A DNA stretch of 13,730 nucleotides from Bacillota bacterium (GTDB lineage: Bacteria; Bacillota; Clostridia; Christensenellales; SZUA-584): contig JAEWWC010000205.1 of NCBI GenBank assembly GCA_023396555.1, positions 1 through 13,730 of the forward strand, given 5' to 3'. Every line of letters starts with the position of its first letter. The stretch's first letter is position 1. This document shows, one piece after another, positions 13,429 through 13,730 of this stretch. The notes beneath the pieces are model-generated. The model saw nothing but the letters and a program-made list of their open reading frames with translations. It was not told the origin of the DNA and ran no database searches. The position numbers and the translations under genes are program-made.

Positions 13429-13730
13429 ATGACAAGTGATAGAGGTTCATTTGCCGGGATACCGGGGAGAAAACGCAGGGAGCGTATTTCCAATACCAAT
13501 TTGCTCTTGACCATAACGGTTTGCACCTTCTTCGGCATGTACTTACTTGCCATGCTTGTCTGGCGTGGCGGTTTCTTGAATCCTCAGCAGTTCCTTGATA
13601 TTTTCAATAACAATGCGTTTTTGATTGTGATTTCCTGCGGACTGACTATCGTTATGATAGCAGGCGGCATCGATATTTCGGTAGGAGGTATCACGGCGCT
13701 GGTGACCATGGCTTGCGTTGTTTATCTGGA
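13429..13730 (+). CDS. Sugar ABC importer permease, second subunit, cut by window end (YjfF/FruG-like)
   Basis: Partial gene: 100 complete codons are visible and the frame stays open to the last base. ATG 13429 follows the previous stop by 4 bases, with CGGAGAA at 13414-13420. The translated N-terminus is basic (GRKRRERIS), then a membrane segment LLLTITVCTFFGMYLLAML, a short outside loop, and the hallmark NNNAFLIVISCGLTIV with MIAGGIDISVGGITALV. This matches the start of YjfF, the partner of YtfT in the galactofuranose importer. It keeps the regular GGIDISVG motif that the neighbouring permease has altered. It presumably completes the importer; the remaining two thirds lie outside the window. 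Confidence 0.88.
   Translation, partial: MTSDRGSFAGIPGRKRRERISNTNLLLTITVCTFFGMYLLAMLVWRGGFLNPQQFLDIFNNNAFLIVISCGLTIVMIAGGIDISVGGITALVTMACVVYL

Overview
The window looks like a chromosomal segment of a monoderm Firmicute, most likely a gut-type Clostridia member. All three solute-binding proteins are lipoproteins with Gram-positive style signal peptides, the two-component pair is of the YesM/YesN type common in Firmicutes, and ribosome binding sites are strong AGGAGG-like sequences. This assignment is an inference from gene style; no rRNA or marker gene is present. Every gene lies on the + strand, and I see no tRNA, insertion sequence, CRISPR array or clear pseudogene.

Region 1 (1-5150) is a complete nucleoside-type ABC importer in the order BMP-family binding lipoprotein, double-NBD ATPase, permease, permease. 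This is the BmpA-NupA-NupB-NupC (YufO/YufP/YufQ) arrangement. A strong hairpin separates the binding-protein gene from the ATPase gene. The last three genes are translationally coupled, and the operon ends in a clear intrinsic terminator at 5108-5150.

Region 2 (5151-9473) is a regulatory module. An AT-rich promoter region carries a 9-bp direct repeat with 10-bp period. It is followed by a REC-AraC response regulator (YesN type), a histidine kinase (YesM/LytS type, H286) and a YtfQ-like sugar-binding lipoprotein. The three genes overlap by 4 bp at each junction (GTGA, ATGA). The kinase has an unusually small outside domain, so the lipoprotein is a plausible extracellular ligand sensor working with it. 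A probable terminator with a long stem follows.

Region 3 (9474-13730, cut by the window end) is a second ABC importer of the YtfQ-YtfR-YtfT-YjfF / FruEKFG type: binding lipoprotein, double-NBD ATPase, permease and the start of a second permease. Its binding protein is a paralogue of the sensor-side lipoprotein in region 2. A 20-bp hairpin again separates the binding-protein gene from the ATPase gene.

The simplest model is that the lipoprotein-kinase-regulator trio senses an extracellular sugar (furanose or related; exact ligand unknown) and controls the adjacent sugar importer, and possibly the nucleoside importer. The gene families are well supported. The ligands, the regulatory link and the roles of the RNA structures are inference.
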